Source: Demequina sp. NBRC 110053 | Lineage (GTDB): Bacteria; Actinomycetota; Actinomycetes; Actinomycetales; Demequinaceae | Length of the DNA: 64,000 nt | Direction of reading: 5' to 3' | Assembly (NCBI RefSeq): GCF_002090095.1 | Contig: NZ_BBRJ01000002.1 | Span: 248,001 to 312,000, forward strand | Shown here: positions 8,360 through 17,143 of the stretch, piece by piece | Layout of the letters: the number at the start of each line of letters is the position of its first letter | How positions within the stretch are numbered: the first letter of the stretch is position 1 | Position numbers and translations under genes: made by a program | The notes under the pieces: model-generated | The model's database searches: none | What the model was told of the DNA's origin: nothing | What the model saw: only the letters and a program-made list of their open reading frames with translations

Positions 8360-10012
8360 GTGGCACCACGCGAGTGCCCGATCGCACCCGCGTGCAGGCG
8401 GCGGCGCGATGCGTCGCCGGGATGGGAACGGCCGATGCGGTTGTCGAGATCGACGATGGGAGCGCGTGAGCGCGGTCCGGCGCGCCCCGCGGCATCGAGG
8501 CTGATCGCGGTGCTCAGCCTCGCCGCCGTCGCGGTCGTCGGGGCGGGCACCACCTCACACTCCCAGGTCGAGGAGCCGCCGGCGCCCGAGTCTGCGGCAT
8601 CGGCGCCAGCGACCACGCCGACGCCCGATCGCGAGCCGGCGGCCGCCGCATCGCCCAGCCCGACCCCGGCGCCTGCGACCTCGCCGCCCCCGCCGACGAC
8701 GACGCCACCCGTCGCCACGCCATCACCGGACGCGCCATCGGACCCCACGCCGGCCGGCCCGCGAGCCACCCCCTCTCCCTCCACCACGACGGAACCGCCT
8801 GACACGCCCCCGCCCGGAGGCGCCGCAAGCCCCGCGCCCCAGCCGCAGCCGCAGCCGCAGCCGCAGCCATCCACGGGCGCCGCCCGCGGAGGCGACAGCG
8901 CATCGGCCCCCCGCGGCGTCCCTCGACCGCCGCGCACCACCTTCGAGGACGTCTCGACGGACCCCACCGACCCCGCGTTCTCCGCGCATGCGCGAGCCAT
9001 CGAGTGGCTCGCGGCACACGGCGCCGGACTCGGATGGGGGCTCGCCGAGGAGTCGGTCACGTTCGACCCGGACCGGGAAGCGACGCGGGCCGACCTCGCC
9101 GCCTTCCTCTACCGTGCCGCCGGCCTGCCGCTGCACCACCGCACCGAGGAGACGTCGTTCGACGATGTGGAGCCGCGCGACGAGCGCTTCGCAGAGATCA
9201 CCTGGCTCACGCTGCGCGGGGTAGCCCTCGGCGACGACGACGGCGCTTTCGGCCCGGACGTGGTCGTCTCGACGGGCGAGGCCGCCAACGCGGTCCATCA
9301 CCTTGCCGACGGGCCCGTCGTCGTGCTCGCGCGAGGACTGAGCTTCGATCCCGTCACCGCCCGCTCCGAGTTCGCAGACGCGGCCGAGTGGCTCACCTCC
9401 GTCGGCGTGGACGTGCCCATGCCCGATGCCGCCGGGGACGCCGAGCTGCGCAAGCCGATCAGTCGCGGCGCGCTCGCCTCCCTCCTGATGGCGGCGCACG
9501 AGTCAGGCGTCACGCTCGCGCGCGGACCGTCGCTCGTGGATGCGCTCGGCAAACGCAGTGCTGCGTTCTCACCGGACGGACTCCTCAACGGGCGTCTCCC
9601 CGCATCGACGCTGTGCGACGTGGCGTGGGAGCCCGGCACGTCACTCGCGTGCCACGCCGCCGCCGACCTCGCCCTTCTCAACGAGGCGTTCGCGGCGCGG
9701 TTCGGCGTCGACGTGCCGATCACCGATGGGTATCGCGATCTCGCCGGGCAGTGGCTCGCGAAGGCGCGCCACGGGCACTTGGCAGCGACGCCAGGCACGT
9801 CGATGCACGGGTGGGGCGCGGCCATCGACCTCGACGGGAGCCGCATCCCCGGAGGCTTCGCCGGACAGGCCTACTCGTGGCTCGTCGCGAATGCACCCAG
9901 CTTCGGATGGGCGCTCCCCCGGTGGGCGTCCCCGGTGGGGTCCAAGCCGGAACCCTGGCATCTCGAGCACCTGATCGAGGCTCCTGCGGCGACGACCACG
10001 TCAGCCGAGTGA
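8360..10012 (+). CDS. Secreted SLH-like/VanY D-alanyl-D-alanine carboxypeptidase (degenerate SLH copy)
   Basis: This is a predicted cell-wall peptidase of the M15B (VanY) family that would trim the terminal D-Ala of peptidoglycan stems outside the cell. From the GTG at 8360 (550 residues) it has a basic N-terminus, a hydrophobic export segment (LIAVLSLAAVAVVGAG), a Pro/Ala/Thr-rich linker with a PQ run, three SLH-like repeats of which only the first keeps a TRAD-type motif (ATRADLAAFLYRAAG), and a C-terminal VanY domain with SMHGWGAAIDLD and EPWHLEH supplying the zinc ligands and catalytic acid. The start is uncertain: a GATGCT box 6 nt before 8360 suggests a leaderless GTG, but ATG at 8435 or 8456 would give a more normal signal peptide. 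The next gene is a paralogue. Confidence 0.85.
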   Translation: MAPRECPIAPACRRRRDASPGWERPMRLSRSTMGARERGPARPAASRLIAVLSLAAVAVVGAGTTSHSQVEEPPAPESAASAPATTPTPDREPAAAASPSPTPAPATSPPPPTTTPPVATPSPDAPSDPTPAGPRATPSPSTTTEPPDTPPPGGAASPAPQPQPQPQPQPSTGAARGGDSASAPRGVPRPPRTTFEDVSTDPTDPAFSAHARAIEWLAAHGAGLGWGLAEESVTFDPDREATRADLAAFLYRAAGLPLHHRTEETSFDDVEPRDERFAEITWLTLRGVALGDDDGAFGPDVVVSTGEAANAVHHLADGPVVVLARGLSFDPVTARSEFADAAEWLTSVGVDVPMPDAAGDAELRKPISRGALASLLMAAHESGVTLARGPSLVDALGKRSAAFSPDGLLNGRLPASTLCDVAWEPGTSLACHAAADLALLNEAFAARFGVDVPITDGYRDLAGQWLAKARHGHLAATPGTSMHGWGAAIDLDGSRIPGGFAGQAYSWLVANAPSFGWALPRWASPVGSKPEPWHLEHLIEAPAATTTSAE

Positions 10013-10174
10013 CCGGCGCGACGGACCGCACGCTCGCGCCCGCCCGGCCACCGCCGGCGCAACCCGCCGCCGTGAGATGTGTCACAGGCCATGTTCTCCG
10101 ATCACGTCCGTCGGCGATCGTGTCGATGAACATCGGGCGGGATCGATCAGCGCCCGCATCCCAGGAGGAAGCGC

Positions 10175-11932
10175 ATGGCAGGACCGGAGAGCACGCTGCT
10201 CCCGAGGCACCCAGGCAAGGGTCTGGCGTGGCGAGCCGCAGCCGTTGGCGCCTTCGTCGCGACCATGACGCTGACGGCGGCTCCCGCCCTGGCCGACGAG
10301 GCCGATGGCTCACCGGCTCCGACCGCGAGCGCGCCGCCGAGCGCCTCCCCGAACCCGACCGCTGACGAGCGCGAGGATGCGGCGCCCACAGCGGCGCCCG
10401 CGCCGTCGGCCTCGCCCACGCCGTCCACCCAGCCCAGCACCGCGCCCTCCGAGCGGCCGGCCCCGGTCCCCTCGCCAACGCCCGAGGTGGAACCCGGCGG
10501 CGATCCCGACGCCGCGGCTCCCCCGCGGCCCTCCCCCTCGCCCTCCGCCCAGCCCAGCCAGACCGCATCCGCGCCGCCCACCGCCGAGCGCGCGCCGTCC
10601 GCCCCTGCCGACCCTGAGGGCCCTGCACCGACGGCGGCCCTGGCGACGGGGGCATCGGCTCGTGCGATCGTCACGCCCTCGTTCGAAGACGTCTCCGCGA
10701 ACCCTGACAGCCCCGAGCACTCGGAGTTCGCCGCCGAGATCGCGTGGTTGGCCACCCAGGGCATCACCAACGGATGGACCACAGCGAGCGGGGCGCGCGA
10801 GTACCGCCCGGGCCAGGCCGTCACGCGTGACGCGATGGCGGCATTCCTGTTCCGCTTCGTCGGCTCCTTCGCCTTCACCGGACCACGCGTGTCGCCCTTC
10901 ACCGATGTGACCGCGCGCAGCAGCGAGTTCTACGACGAGATCGCGTGGCTCGAGGATCACGGCATCGCCACCGGATGGCGTGTCGACGGCGGGCGCGAGT
11001 ACCGCCCCCTGGCGCCCATCACCCGCGAGGCGATGGCGGCGTTCCTGCATCGGTGGGCCGGCTCGCCCGCCGTCAAGACGCCCGCCACCTCTCCCTTCGC
11101 CGACGTCAGCACCGGGTCCGCGTTCTACGAGGCGATCGTGTGGCTGGAGTCCACGGGGATCGCCCTCGGCTGGGACGCGAACGACGGGCACGAGTTCCGA
11201 CCCCGCGCACCCATCACTCGCGACGCGATGGCCGCATTCCTGTTCCGCATGAGCGACGCGCAGATCGGCTTTGGCGCCGGCCCGTCGAGCGGTGCGCTCG
11301 TGCGCCACGCGACGCTGTACGTCTACGGCGCGGACACCCTCAACATCCGCACCGGCCCGTCCACCTCGTTCCCGGTGTCGCGCCAGCTGTCCCGTGGCGC
11401 CGCCGTCATCCCGACCGGCGTGGTCTCACCCACCGGCTGGATCGAGCTCAGCTTCAGCGGCACCAGGCTGTGGGCCTCCGGCTACTACCTGTCCGGCCGC
11501 AACGGGACGGCCGTGACCTCGGTCAGGCGCCTGTACGACAACGGTCGCATTCCGCTCGCAGACCTGTGCCCGCTGTCCTGGGACCGGGCCGAGCGCCTGC
11601 TGTGCCAGGCCGCCGACGATCTCGAGCGCCTCAACCGAGCCTTCCGTGCCCGCTACGGGATCAACATTCCGGTCAACGACTCCTACCGCGACTACGCGGG
11701 GCAGGTGCGAGCGAAGGAGCTGTACGGCAACCTCGCCGCCACGCCAGGGACGTCCAACCATGGGTGGGCGGCGGCGATCGACATCGCGGGTGCCTCCCTC
11801 CCCGGCGGCTACCAAGGAGCGGCCTACCTGTGGCTGCGCGACAGCCTCACGGGTTACAACTGGGTCCTGCCGACGTGGGCGCGCCCCTCGGGCAGCAAGC
11901 CGGAGGCATGGCACTTCGAGTACACGGGCTGA
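10175..11932 (+). CDS. Secreted protein with three SLH-like repeats, SH3 domain and VanY carboxypeptidase
   Basis: The 585-residue protein begins with a clear signal peptide likely cut after TAAPALA (residue 40), then a Pro/Ala/Ser linker to about residue 160. Three well-kept SLH-like repeats follow, each with a TR(D/E)AMAAFL motif (TRDAMAAFLFRF, TREAMAAFLHRW, TRDAMAAFLFRM). Next come a bacterial SH3 domain (TLNIRTGPSTSFPVSRQL) and an M15B domain with SNHGWAAAIDIA and EAWHFEY for zinc binding and catalysis. A strong AGGAGGAA ribosome-binding site at 163-170 of the 10 kb block (10163-10170) fixes the ATG. It probably trims D-Ala from peptidoglycan stems while attached to wall polymers through the repeats and SH3. 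The C-terminal half closely parallels the preceding gene, pointing to duplication. Confidence 0.92.
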   Translation: MAGPESTLLPRHPGKGLAWRAAAVGAFVATMTLTAAPALADEADGSPAPTASAPPSASPNPTADEREDAAPTAAPAPSASPTPSTQPSTAPSERPAPVPSPTPEVEPGGDPDAAAPPRPSPSPSAQPSQTASAPPTAERAPSAPADPEGPAPTAALATGASARAIVTPSFEDVSANPDSPEHSEFAAEIAWLATQGITNGWTTASGAREYRPGQAVTRDAMAAFLFRFVGSFAFTGPRVSPFTDVTARSSEFYDEIAWLEDHGIATGWRVDGGREYRPLAPITREAMAAFLHRWAGSPAVKTPATSPFADVSTGSAFYEAIVWLESTGIALGWDANDGHEFRPRAPITRDAMAAFLFRMSDAQIGFGAGPSSGALVRHATLYVYGADTLNIRTGPSTSFPVSRQLSRGAAVIPTGVVSPTGWIELSFSGTRLWASGYYLSGRNGTAVTSVRRLYDNGRIPLADLCPLSWDRAERLLCQAADDLERLNRAFRARYGINIPVNDSYRDYAGQVRAKELYGNLAATPGTSNHGWAAAIDIAGASLPGGYQGAAYLWLRDSLTGYNWVLPTWARPSGSKPEAWHFEYTG

Positions 11933-11957
11933 CTCGGGCGTCTCCGGCGCCCGGCGC

Positions 11958-14900
11958 TCAGTCCTCCAGAGCCTCCGGCAGAGTCCCGAGCTGTCGCAGC
12001 CACGCGGAGCGTGCCTCGACCTCCTCGGGGATGTCGAGGATGGAGTCCTGCGGACGGTCGAGGAACTCCGCGAGCGCGGGCAGGCGGAACAGCTGCGCCT
12101 TCTGCTGGAAGTAGGAGGACACCCCCATGAGGTATGCCGGCTTGCGGAGGAACGCGCCCAGCAGCGCCGTGTGATACGACGAGGACAGCACCATGTCCAC
12201 GTCGAGCAACGGCTCCAGGGCGGGTGGCAGGCCGTCGCCGGAGCGATACTCCAGAGAGGCCTTCGCGATGTCGACCACTCCGAAGCTCGAGAAGGGCATG
12301 TCCTCCGCCAGCGCGCACACGGTGTCGAGCGCGTCGCGCACCTGCGTGCGCCCGTCGGCGTAGGCGTGCAGCACCAGCAGCTCGGCGCCGGGGTGCGCCT
12401 CGTGCACGGTGGCGAGCACGCCGCGCCAGTGATCGAGCGCCCCGTCGCCGCCCGCGTAGTCAGACGTGTTCATGTGGATCGCCACGCGCATGGGTCCCGG
12501 GGCTCGAGGGCGGTCGACGGCGGCTCGCGCCCAGTCCTGCAGGACCTCGGTGAGGTCGTCGAACGTGAAGGTGACGGGAAGGTCCGGCAGCGCGTCGCGA
12601 GCAAGGTCGAACGAGGCGTGGTCGCGCAGGCCGAGGCACACGATGCGGTGGTGCCTGGCGATCCGCTCGAAGCCCGGCATTGCGGCGCGGTCGACCTGCA
12701 GGCCGGAGAACAGGACCGGCGCCTGGGCCCACGTCGCGACCGCGTCGATGACCGGGAAGTGCAGGTGGCCCCACAGTCCGTTGAGGTACCCGCCGCCGAC
12801 CACATGCACCAGACTGCCATCGGAGGGCGGGTCCACCTCGACCAGTCCCGCGCCCCGTGCGAGGACGGCGTCCTCAGAGAAGAACACGATGCGGTCCGCC
12901 GGGTACCACTGCGCCAGCCGCTCGGCCCTCCCCCCCGGGTGCGCGGCGTGCAGTGGCATCAGGAGCGTGGTCGTCCGCCCCTCGCGGCCATCCCAGTACG
13001 CGAGCACGTTCTTGTTCTGCAGGACGTCCCCGAAGTTCGAGAAGCCTGCGGAGCCCGTGTACACCAGCACGTCGGCGCCCTGCTCCTCGAGGGCGCGCGC
13101 CGTGTCGGGGGTGGCCCAGAACCGCAGCGGGGGGAGACGGTCCCCGCCGCGGCGCGGGAGGTAGCCGGTGAGACGGGCGAGCCTGCGATCGAGTGCGTCG
13201 CGCGAGTGCTCGGCGTCCACCAGGGCACGCGCCCGCCCGGCGCGCTCGCGCGCCTGGACGTCGTCGGCGCCGAGCTCGCGGATCGCCTCGACGTAGGCGG
13301 CGACGCCGCCCTCGGGGTCGACGGGGTATCCGGTATCGGAGCTCAGGACGGTGCCGATGTCGCCCACGGTGGGTGCGACCACCGGCAGCCCGGCGGCGAG
13401 CGCCTCGAGCAGCACGCTCGGCACGCCCTCCCAGTCCGACGTCATGAGAAGGGCGTCGTACTGCTCGATCCGGGCCTGCGCGAGGCCGCCCACGTACGCC
13501 GCGCCTCGCCGACCGCCGGCGCTGAGCACTCGGTCCAGGTGCACGCGCCACTCATCGCCGCGATCGATGAGCGGCTCGCCGATCACCGTGACCTCGACGT
13601 CCTGACCGTCGTTGACGAGTGCCTCGCACACGTCGGCGAGCCGATCGAGCCGCTTCTGCCGGTCGAACCTGCCCACCCACAGCAGGCGCAGCGGCCCGGG
13701 GCTCGGCCGCTCGGGCCGCGTGATGAGATCCCCTGGAGCGACCAGCGACACGGCGAACAGCTCGCGTGGCACGCCCTGCTCCTCGACCACGCGGTCGACG
13801 AAGGCGTGGTTGTCCGTGAGGATGCGGGCGAACCGACCGAGCGTGTCCCGCGAACGGTTGTGGAGGAACGACCACGTCGCACCGTCGGCGAGCACGTCGA
13901 CCACGAAGGTGGATGCGAAGAGGGTGCTGTGCGCGCCCACGGCCGCGCCGAACCGCTCGACCATGTCCCACCCGGCCACGGAGTTCACGATGTGGATGGT
14001 CTGCGGGCGCAGCTGCACGCACGCCTTGGCGAGCACCGCCGCCGCGAACTCCGGCCACAGGGCGAAGGCGCCGAGGTCGACGACGGTGACGCCGTCGGGC
14101 ACGTCGGCGAGACGGTTCGACGTCACCGGCTCGGTGGTGACGAGGCCGATGGCCGCGTCTGGGCGCAGGCGGCGCACCGCCCGAACGTGCTCCAGCAGCA
14201 CGGTGTCCGCGCCTCCGGTCATCACCCATGGGGCGATGAACAGCATGTCGAGGTCCTGCGGCAGCGTCGCGATGAGCGTCCAGAACGCCCGGCGGTCGGG
14301 CACGTTGATCGAGTCCCAGGCATCACCCCAGACCTGGTAGCGCGCGAGGTTGTCGGGAACGGGCGCATGCAGCAAGGTCTGAAGCCGTTGGGCCTCCCAC
14401 CAGTCGTCCACCATCTCCGGGGTGTCGTCACGGAACGGCCAGGGAATGTCGGGCGCCGGGGGCGCCTCGTCGCCACGGCCGCGTGCGAGCAGCTCGCCAG
14501 CGGCCGCTCGTCCCGCCCTCACCACGCGACCAGCGGCGCGACGCGCGGCAGAGGAGCGCGGCGCCGGGTCCTCCGGGGCATCAGGAGCTGAGAGGAATGC
14601 GAGCTCGTCACGCGCCACGTCCTGATCGCTTGCCACCGCGTTCCGAGGGAGCAGCGACCCCCGGTGAGCCGCCGCGAGCGAGCCGTGACCCTTGGCGTGG
14701 TAGTAGAGCGTGGTCTCCGCGACGACCAGGTGCGGGATGCCCGCCCCCACGGTGTCACAGTTCCACGCCCAGTCCTCCGGCCCGAAGCCCGACCCGGGGC
14801 GCAGCTCGCGGTAGGGGTGAGCCTCGAACACGGCTCGGTGAGCCATGCAGAAGGCGTCCCACGGGTTGAACCAGCCCAGCACGCCTGGACGGAAGCCAGC

Positions 14901-15350
14901 GGCGTCGCTGGGCTCGTACGGGCACACGTCGAGACGGTCTCCGAACGTCACGAGGCGCTGAGGATGCACGATGCTCGGCTCGGCGGCGCCCTGGAGCGCA
15001 TGGGCAGCCTGCAGCAGCCAGTTGGCGGACGGCAGGTTATCCGCGTCCAGGACGCAGACCAGCGGAGCCGTCGTGGCCGCGATGCCCGCGTTGCGCGCGA
15101 GGCCGAGGTCACCGTGGTCGACGTCGAGGACCGTCACCTCGACGGCGGAGCCCACCGTCCCGAATCCCACGAGCCGATCGACCTCGTCGACGGTCTCCCG
15201 ATCGGCGCGGTCCCGCACCACCATGACGTGCGTCGACACTCCCGCGCTCGCCGCGTGCGCGATGGCGCGTTCGAGCCCCCGCATCGTGGGGACCATGAGG
15301 CGGCCCTCACGATGGGTGGTGACGACGACGGCGAGATCTGGGCTGGGCAC
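11958..15350 (-). CDS. Three-domain GT2 - GT4 - polysaccharide pyruvyl transferase fusion
   Basis: This 1130-residue cytosolic protein has three enzyme modules. Residues 1 to about 270 are a GT2 glycosyltransferase with GNAGIAATTAPLVCVLDADN (nucleotide/metal-binding acidic motif) and GPEDWAWNCD. Residues about 330-725 are a GT4 retaining glycosyltransferase with LLWVGRFDRQKRLD and SDWEGVPSVLLEALAAGLPV. Residues about 735-1100 match the polysaccharide pyruvyl transferase (CsaB/WcaK) fold, with YTGSAGFSNFGDVLQN, VVGGGYLNGLWG and SSSYHTALLGAFLR. A role in building and pyruvylating a cell-wall or capsular polysaccharide is inferred. The GTG start follows a TAGCCT box by 6 nt. It converges on the SLH-like peptidase genes, which makes a functional link attractive. 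Donor and acceptor sugars cannot be read from sequence. Confidence 0.88.
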   Translation of the reverse strand: MPSPDLAVVVTTHREGRLMVPTMRGLERAIAHAASAGVSTHVMVVRDRADRETVDEVDRLVGFGTVGSAVEVTVLDVDHGDLGLARNAGIAATTAPLVCVLDADNLPSANWLLQAAHALQGAAEPSIVHPQRLVTFGDRLDVCPYEPSDAAGFRPGVLGWFNPWDAFCMAHRAVFEAHPYRELRPGSGFGPEDWAWNCDTVGAGIPHLVVAETTLYYHAKGHGSLAAAHRGSLLPRNAVASDQDVARDELAFLSAPDAPEDPAPRSSAARRAAGRVVRAGRAAAGELLARGRGDEAPPAPDIPWPFRDDTPEMVDDWWEAQRLQTLLHAPVPDNLARYQVWGDAWDSINVPDRRAFWTLIATLPQDLDMLFIAPWVMTGGADTVLLEHVRAVRRLRPDAAIGLVTTEPVTSNRLADVPDGVTVVDLGAFALWPEFAAAVLAKACVQLRPQTIHIVNSVAGWDMVERFGAAVGAHSTLFASTFVVDVLADGATWSFLHNRSRDTLGRFARILTDNHAFVDRVVEEQGVPRELFAVSLVAPGDLITRPERPSPGPLRLLWVGRFDRQKRLDRLADVCEALVNDGQDVEVTVIGEPLIDRGDEWRVHLDRVLSAGGRRGAAYVGGLAQARIEQYDALLMTSDWEGVPSVLLEALAAGLPVVAPTVGDIGTVLSSDTGYPVDPEGGVAAYVEAIRELGADDVQARERAGRARALVDAEHSRDALDRRLARLTGYLPRRGGDRLPPLRFWATPDTARALEEQGADVLVYTGSAGFSNFGDVLQNKNVLAYWDGREGRTTTLLMPLHAAHPGGRAERLAQWYPADRIVFFSEDAVLARGAGLVEVDPPSDGSLVHVVGGGYLNGLWGHLHFPVIDAVATWAQAPVLFSGLQVDRAAMPGFERIARHHRIVCLGLRDHASFDLARDALPDLPVTFTFDDLTEVLQDWARAAVDRPRAPGPMRVAIHMNTSDYAGGDGALDHWRGVLATVHEAHPGAELLVLHAYADGRTQVRDALDTVCALAEDMPFSSFGVVDIAKASLEYRSGDGLPPALEPLLDVDMVLSSSYHTALLGAFLRKPAYLMGVSSYFQQKAQLFRLPALAEFLDRPQDSILDIPEEVEARSAWLRQLGTLPEALED

Positions 15351-15356
15351 GCGAGC

Positions 15357-15362
15357 AGGCTA
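15357..15362 (-). promoter_or_regulatory. -10 box (TAGCCT) of the leaderless fusion-protein gene
   Basis: TAGCCT, 6 nt, then the GTG start at 15350 on the minus strand, matching the leaderless arrangement used elsewhere. Confidence 0.5.
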
Positions 15363-15386
15363 CCCCGAGTGGCGGGTTCGGGACCC

Positions 15387-16223
15387 TCAGGACACCTGAG
15401 TGACGGACACGGTGACGTCGAGGTGCTCGGTCGCGCCGGCGACCACGCCGGACAGCGGTGGGATGTCGGAGTACTCGCGCGCACGACCCACGATGACGTG
15501 GTGGTCTCCCACCTCCCGGTCATTGGTGGGGTCGAAGCCCGTCCACTCCCCCGTCCACCACTCGACCCATGCGTGCGACTCTCCCTGGACGGTCTCGCCC
15601 ATGGCCGCGTCGCGCTTGGGGTGGAGATAGCCCGACACGTATCTCGCGGGGATGCCGATGCGGCGCAGGGTTCCCGCAGCAAGCTGGGCGAAGTCCTGGC
15701 ATACGCCGGAGCGCGCGTCCCAGGCCTCGCGAGCGATGGTGTGCACGGTGGTGGCTCCTGGCACGTACCTCATCTGGTCATGGAGGTGCTCGCACAGCGC
15801 GCGTGCCGTGGCGTCGGGCGACAGCTTCGCGGCGGCCTCACGGGCGTACTCCTCCAGTTCCGCCGGGGGCTCTGTCATGGCCGAGTTGTCGAGGTACTCG
15901 CACAGCAGGTCCTGGAACTTGGGGCCACCCAGCGTGTCCCAGGACGCGCGCTCCGCGCGGGCCGGCTGCGGAAGGATCTCCACCAGGGAGGAGCCGGTGA
16001 CGGTGAGCGAGCGATGCGGCTGCAGCACCTCGAAGGCCATCACGTCGCACTCCCAGTAATCCCGGTACGTGGTCGACCACGTCATAGGGCTCACGTCGAC
16101 GCGTGAGTCGAGCACCCGCTGTCGCGGCAGCCATGCCGGCAGCAGCCGCGCCTCGTTGTAGGACGACACCACCTCCGTGTCGTACCGAAAATGCGACCGG
16201 TGCTCGATCCTCAGCGTGGTCAT
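15387..16223 (-). CDS. Transglutaminase-like protein of the ATP-grasp/alpha-E system
   Basis: This 278-residue protein has the N-terminal bacterial transglutaminase-like domain (IEHRSHFRYDTEV, which includes the usual beta-rich opening) followed by a cysteine peptidase/transglutaminase core with the triad in RSGVCQDFAQLAAG (Cys), ESHAWVEWW (His) and GFDPTNDR (Asp). Such proteins are predicted to cleave or form amide bonds. ATG 16223 is preferred: it overlaps the upstream stop (ATGA) and has an AGGAGG site, whereas the alternative start six codons earlier has neither. It is the last gene of a three-gene operon with alpha-E and circularly permuted ATP-grasp proteins, an arrangement found in many bacteria whose product remains unknown. 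Confidence 0.92.
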   Translation of the reverse strand: MTTLRIEHRSHFRYDTEVVSSYNEARLLPAWLPRQRVLDSRVDVSPMTWSTTYRDYWECDVMAFEVLQPHRSLTVTGSSLVEILPQPARAERASWDTLGGPKFQDLLCEYLDNSAMTEPPAELEEYAREAAAKLSPDATARALCEHLHDQMRYVPGATTVHTIAREAWDARSGVCQDFAQLAAGTLRRIGIPARYVSGYLHPKRDAAMGETVQGESHAWVEWWTGEWTGFDPTNDREVGDHHVIVGRAREYSDIPPLSGVVAGATEHLDVTVSVTQVS

Positions 16224-17143
16224 AGCGCCTCCTGGTTCCACGTGATGGTCGCGGACGGCAAGAAGTAGCGGTCACGAATCATGTCGGACGCGGTCGCGCA
16301 GGCCCGCTGCACCTCGTGCATCTGCGTGACGAGGTCGTCGAGGATGTCCCTCACGGGGCTGTACTCGAGGTTGGTCCGCGCTCGCCCGAGCGCGAGACGG
16401 GCGCGGCCCGCGAGCGCGCGGTTGGACTCGGAGCCCTCGATCTGGCTGAGGATCGACTCGGCGCGGTCGAGGTTGTAGGCGATGGAGCGCGGGAAGAGCC
16501 TGTCGATGAGCAGGAACTCTGCGGCGCGCTCCTCGGTGACCAGCGCCCTGACCGTGCGCAGGTACGCCTCGTGCGCTGAGCACGTGCGCAGCAGCGTGGT
16601 CCAGTTGGGTCCCGTCGTTCCCTCGAGGCTGCGGGTCATCAGCAGGCGAGCGATCATGTCCGCTCGCTCGAGCGATCGCCCCAGCTCCATGAAGTGCCAC
16701 GCGTCGTCCCGCGACGTGGTCGCGCTCGACAGTCCCCACACCACGGCCGCGCGCTCACGAACCCACACGAAGTACTCGTGGGGCCGCGACGCGCGGCTCC
16801 ACCGGCGCAGGTCCATGCGAGTGGTGTTGAGCGACTCCCACACCTCGGTCGAGATCACCTCGCGCGCGCGCCTGGCGTTCTCGCGCGCCGCCGCCAGGGT
16901 GCCGGCGATCGACGTCGCCGAGTCCTCCTCGAACGCGAGCTGGCGCAGCACGTCGCCGCGCGACACCGGGCCGTCGAGCGGACAGCTCATGACGGACAGC
17001 AGGGAGGCGTTCGCGCTCGGCTCGTCGACCCACGGGTCCTCGAGCAGCACGTTGAGGTGAACGTCGAGCAGCCGCGCGGTGTTGTCCGCGCGCTCGACGT
17101 AGCGGCCGATCCAGAACAGCGACTCGGCGATGCGGCTCAGCAT
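16220..17143 (-). CDS. Alpha-E domain protein
   Basis: Alpha-E (formerly DUF403) proteins are all-helical and of unknown biochemistry; they are nearly always encoded with a circularly permuted ATP-grasp enzyme and a transglutaminase, as here. The 307-residue sequence opens with the diagnostic MLSRIAESLFWIGRYVERAD and keeps the family's RRWSRASRPHEYF-type region and many conserved Arg and Glu residues within helices. The ATG lies within the end of the ATP-grasp gene (7-nt overlap) and its stop overlaps the next start as ATGA, so the three proteins are almost certainly made together. It is presumably a partner or scaffold in an amide-bond-forming complex. Confidence 0.92.
   Translation of the reverse strand: MLSRIAESLFWIGRYVERADNTARLLDVHLNVLLEDPWVDEPSANASLLSVMSCPLDGPVSRGDVLRQLAFEEDSATSIAGTLAAARENARRAREVISTEVWESLNTTRMDLRRWSRASRPHEYFVWVRERAAVVWGLSSATTSRDDAWHFMELGRSLERADMIARLLMTRSLEGTTGPNWTTLLRTCSAHEAYLRTVRALVTEERAAEFLLIDRLFPRSIAYNLDRAESILSQIEGSESNRALAGRARLALGRARTNLEYSPVRDILDDLVTQMHEVQRACATASDMIRDRYFLPSATITWNQEAL

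Noticed and set aside
11646..14591. 981-codon open frame on the plus strand opposite the glycosyltransferase fusion
   Set aside because: Antisense frame caused by GC-rich third positions. It is His/Arg/Gly-rich without a domain, while the minus-strand product has three clear enzyme domains.
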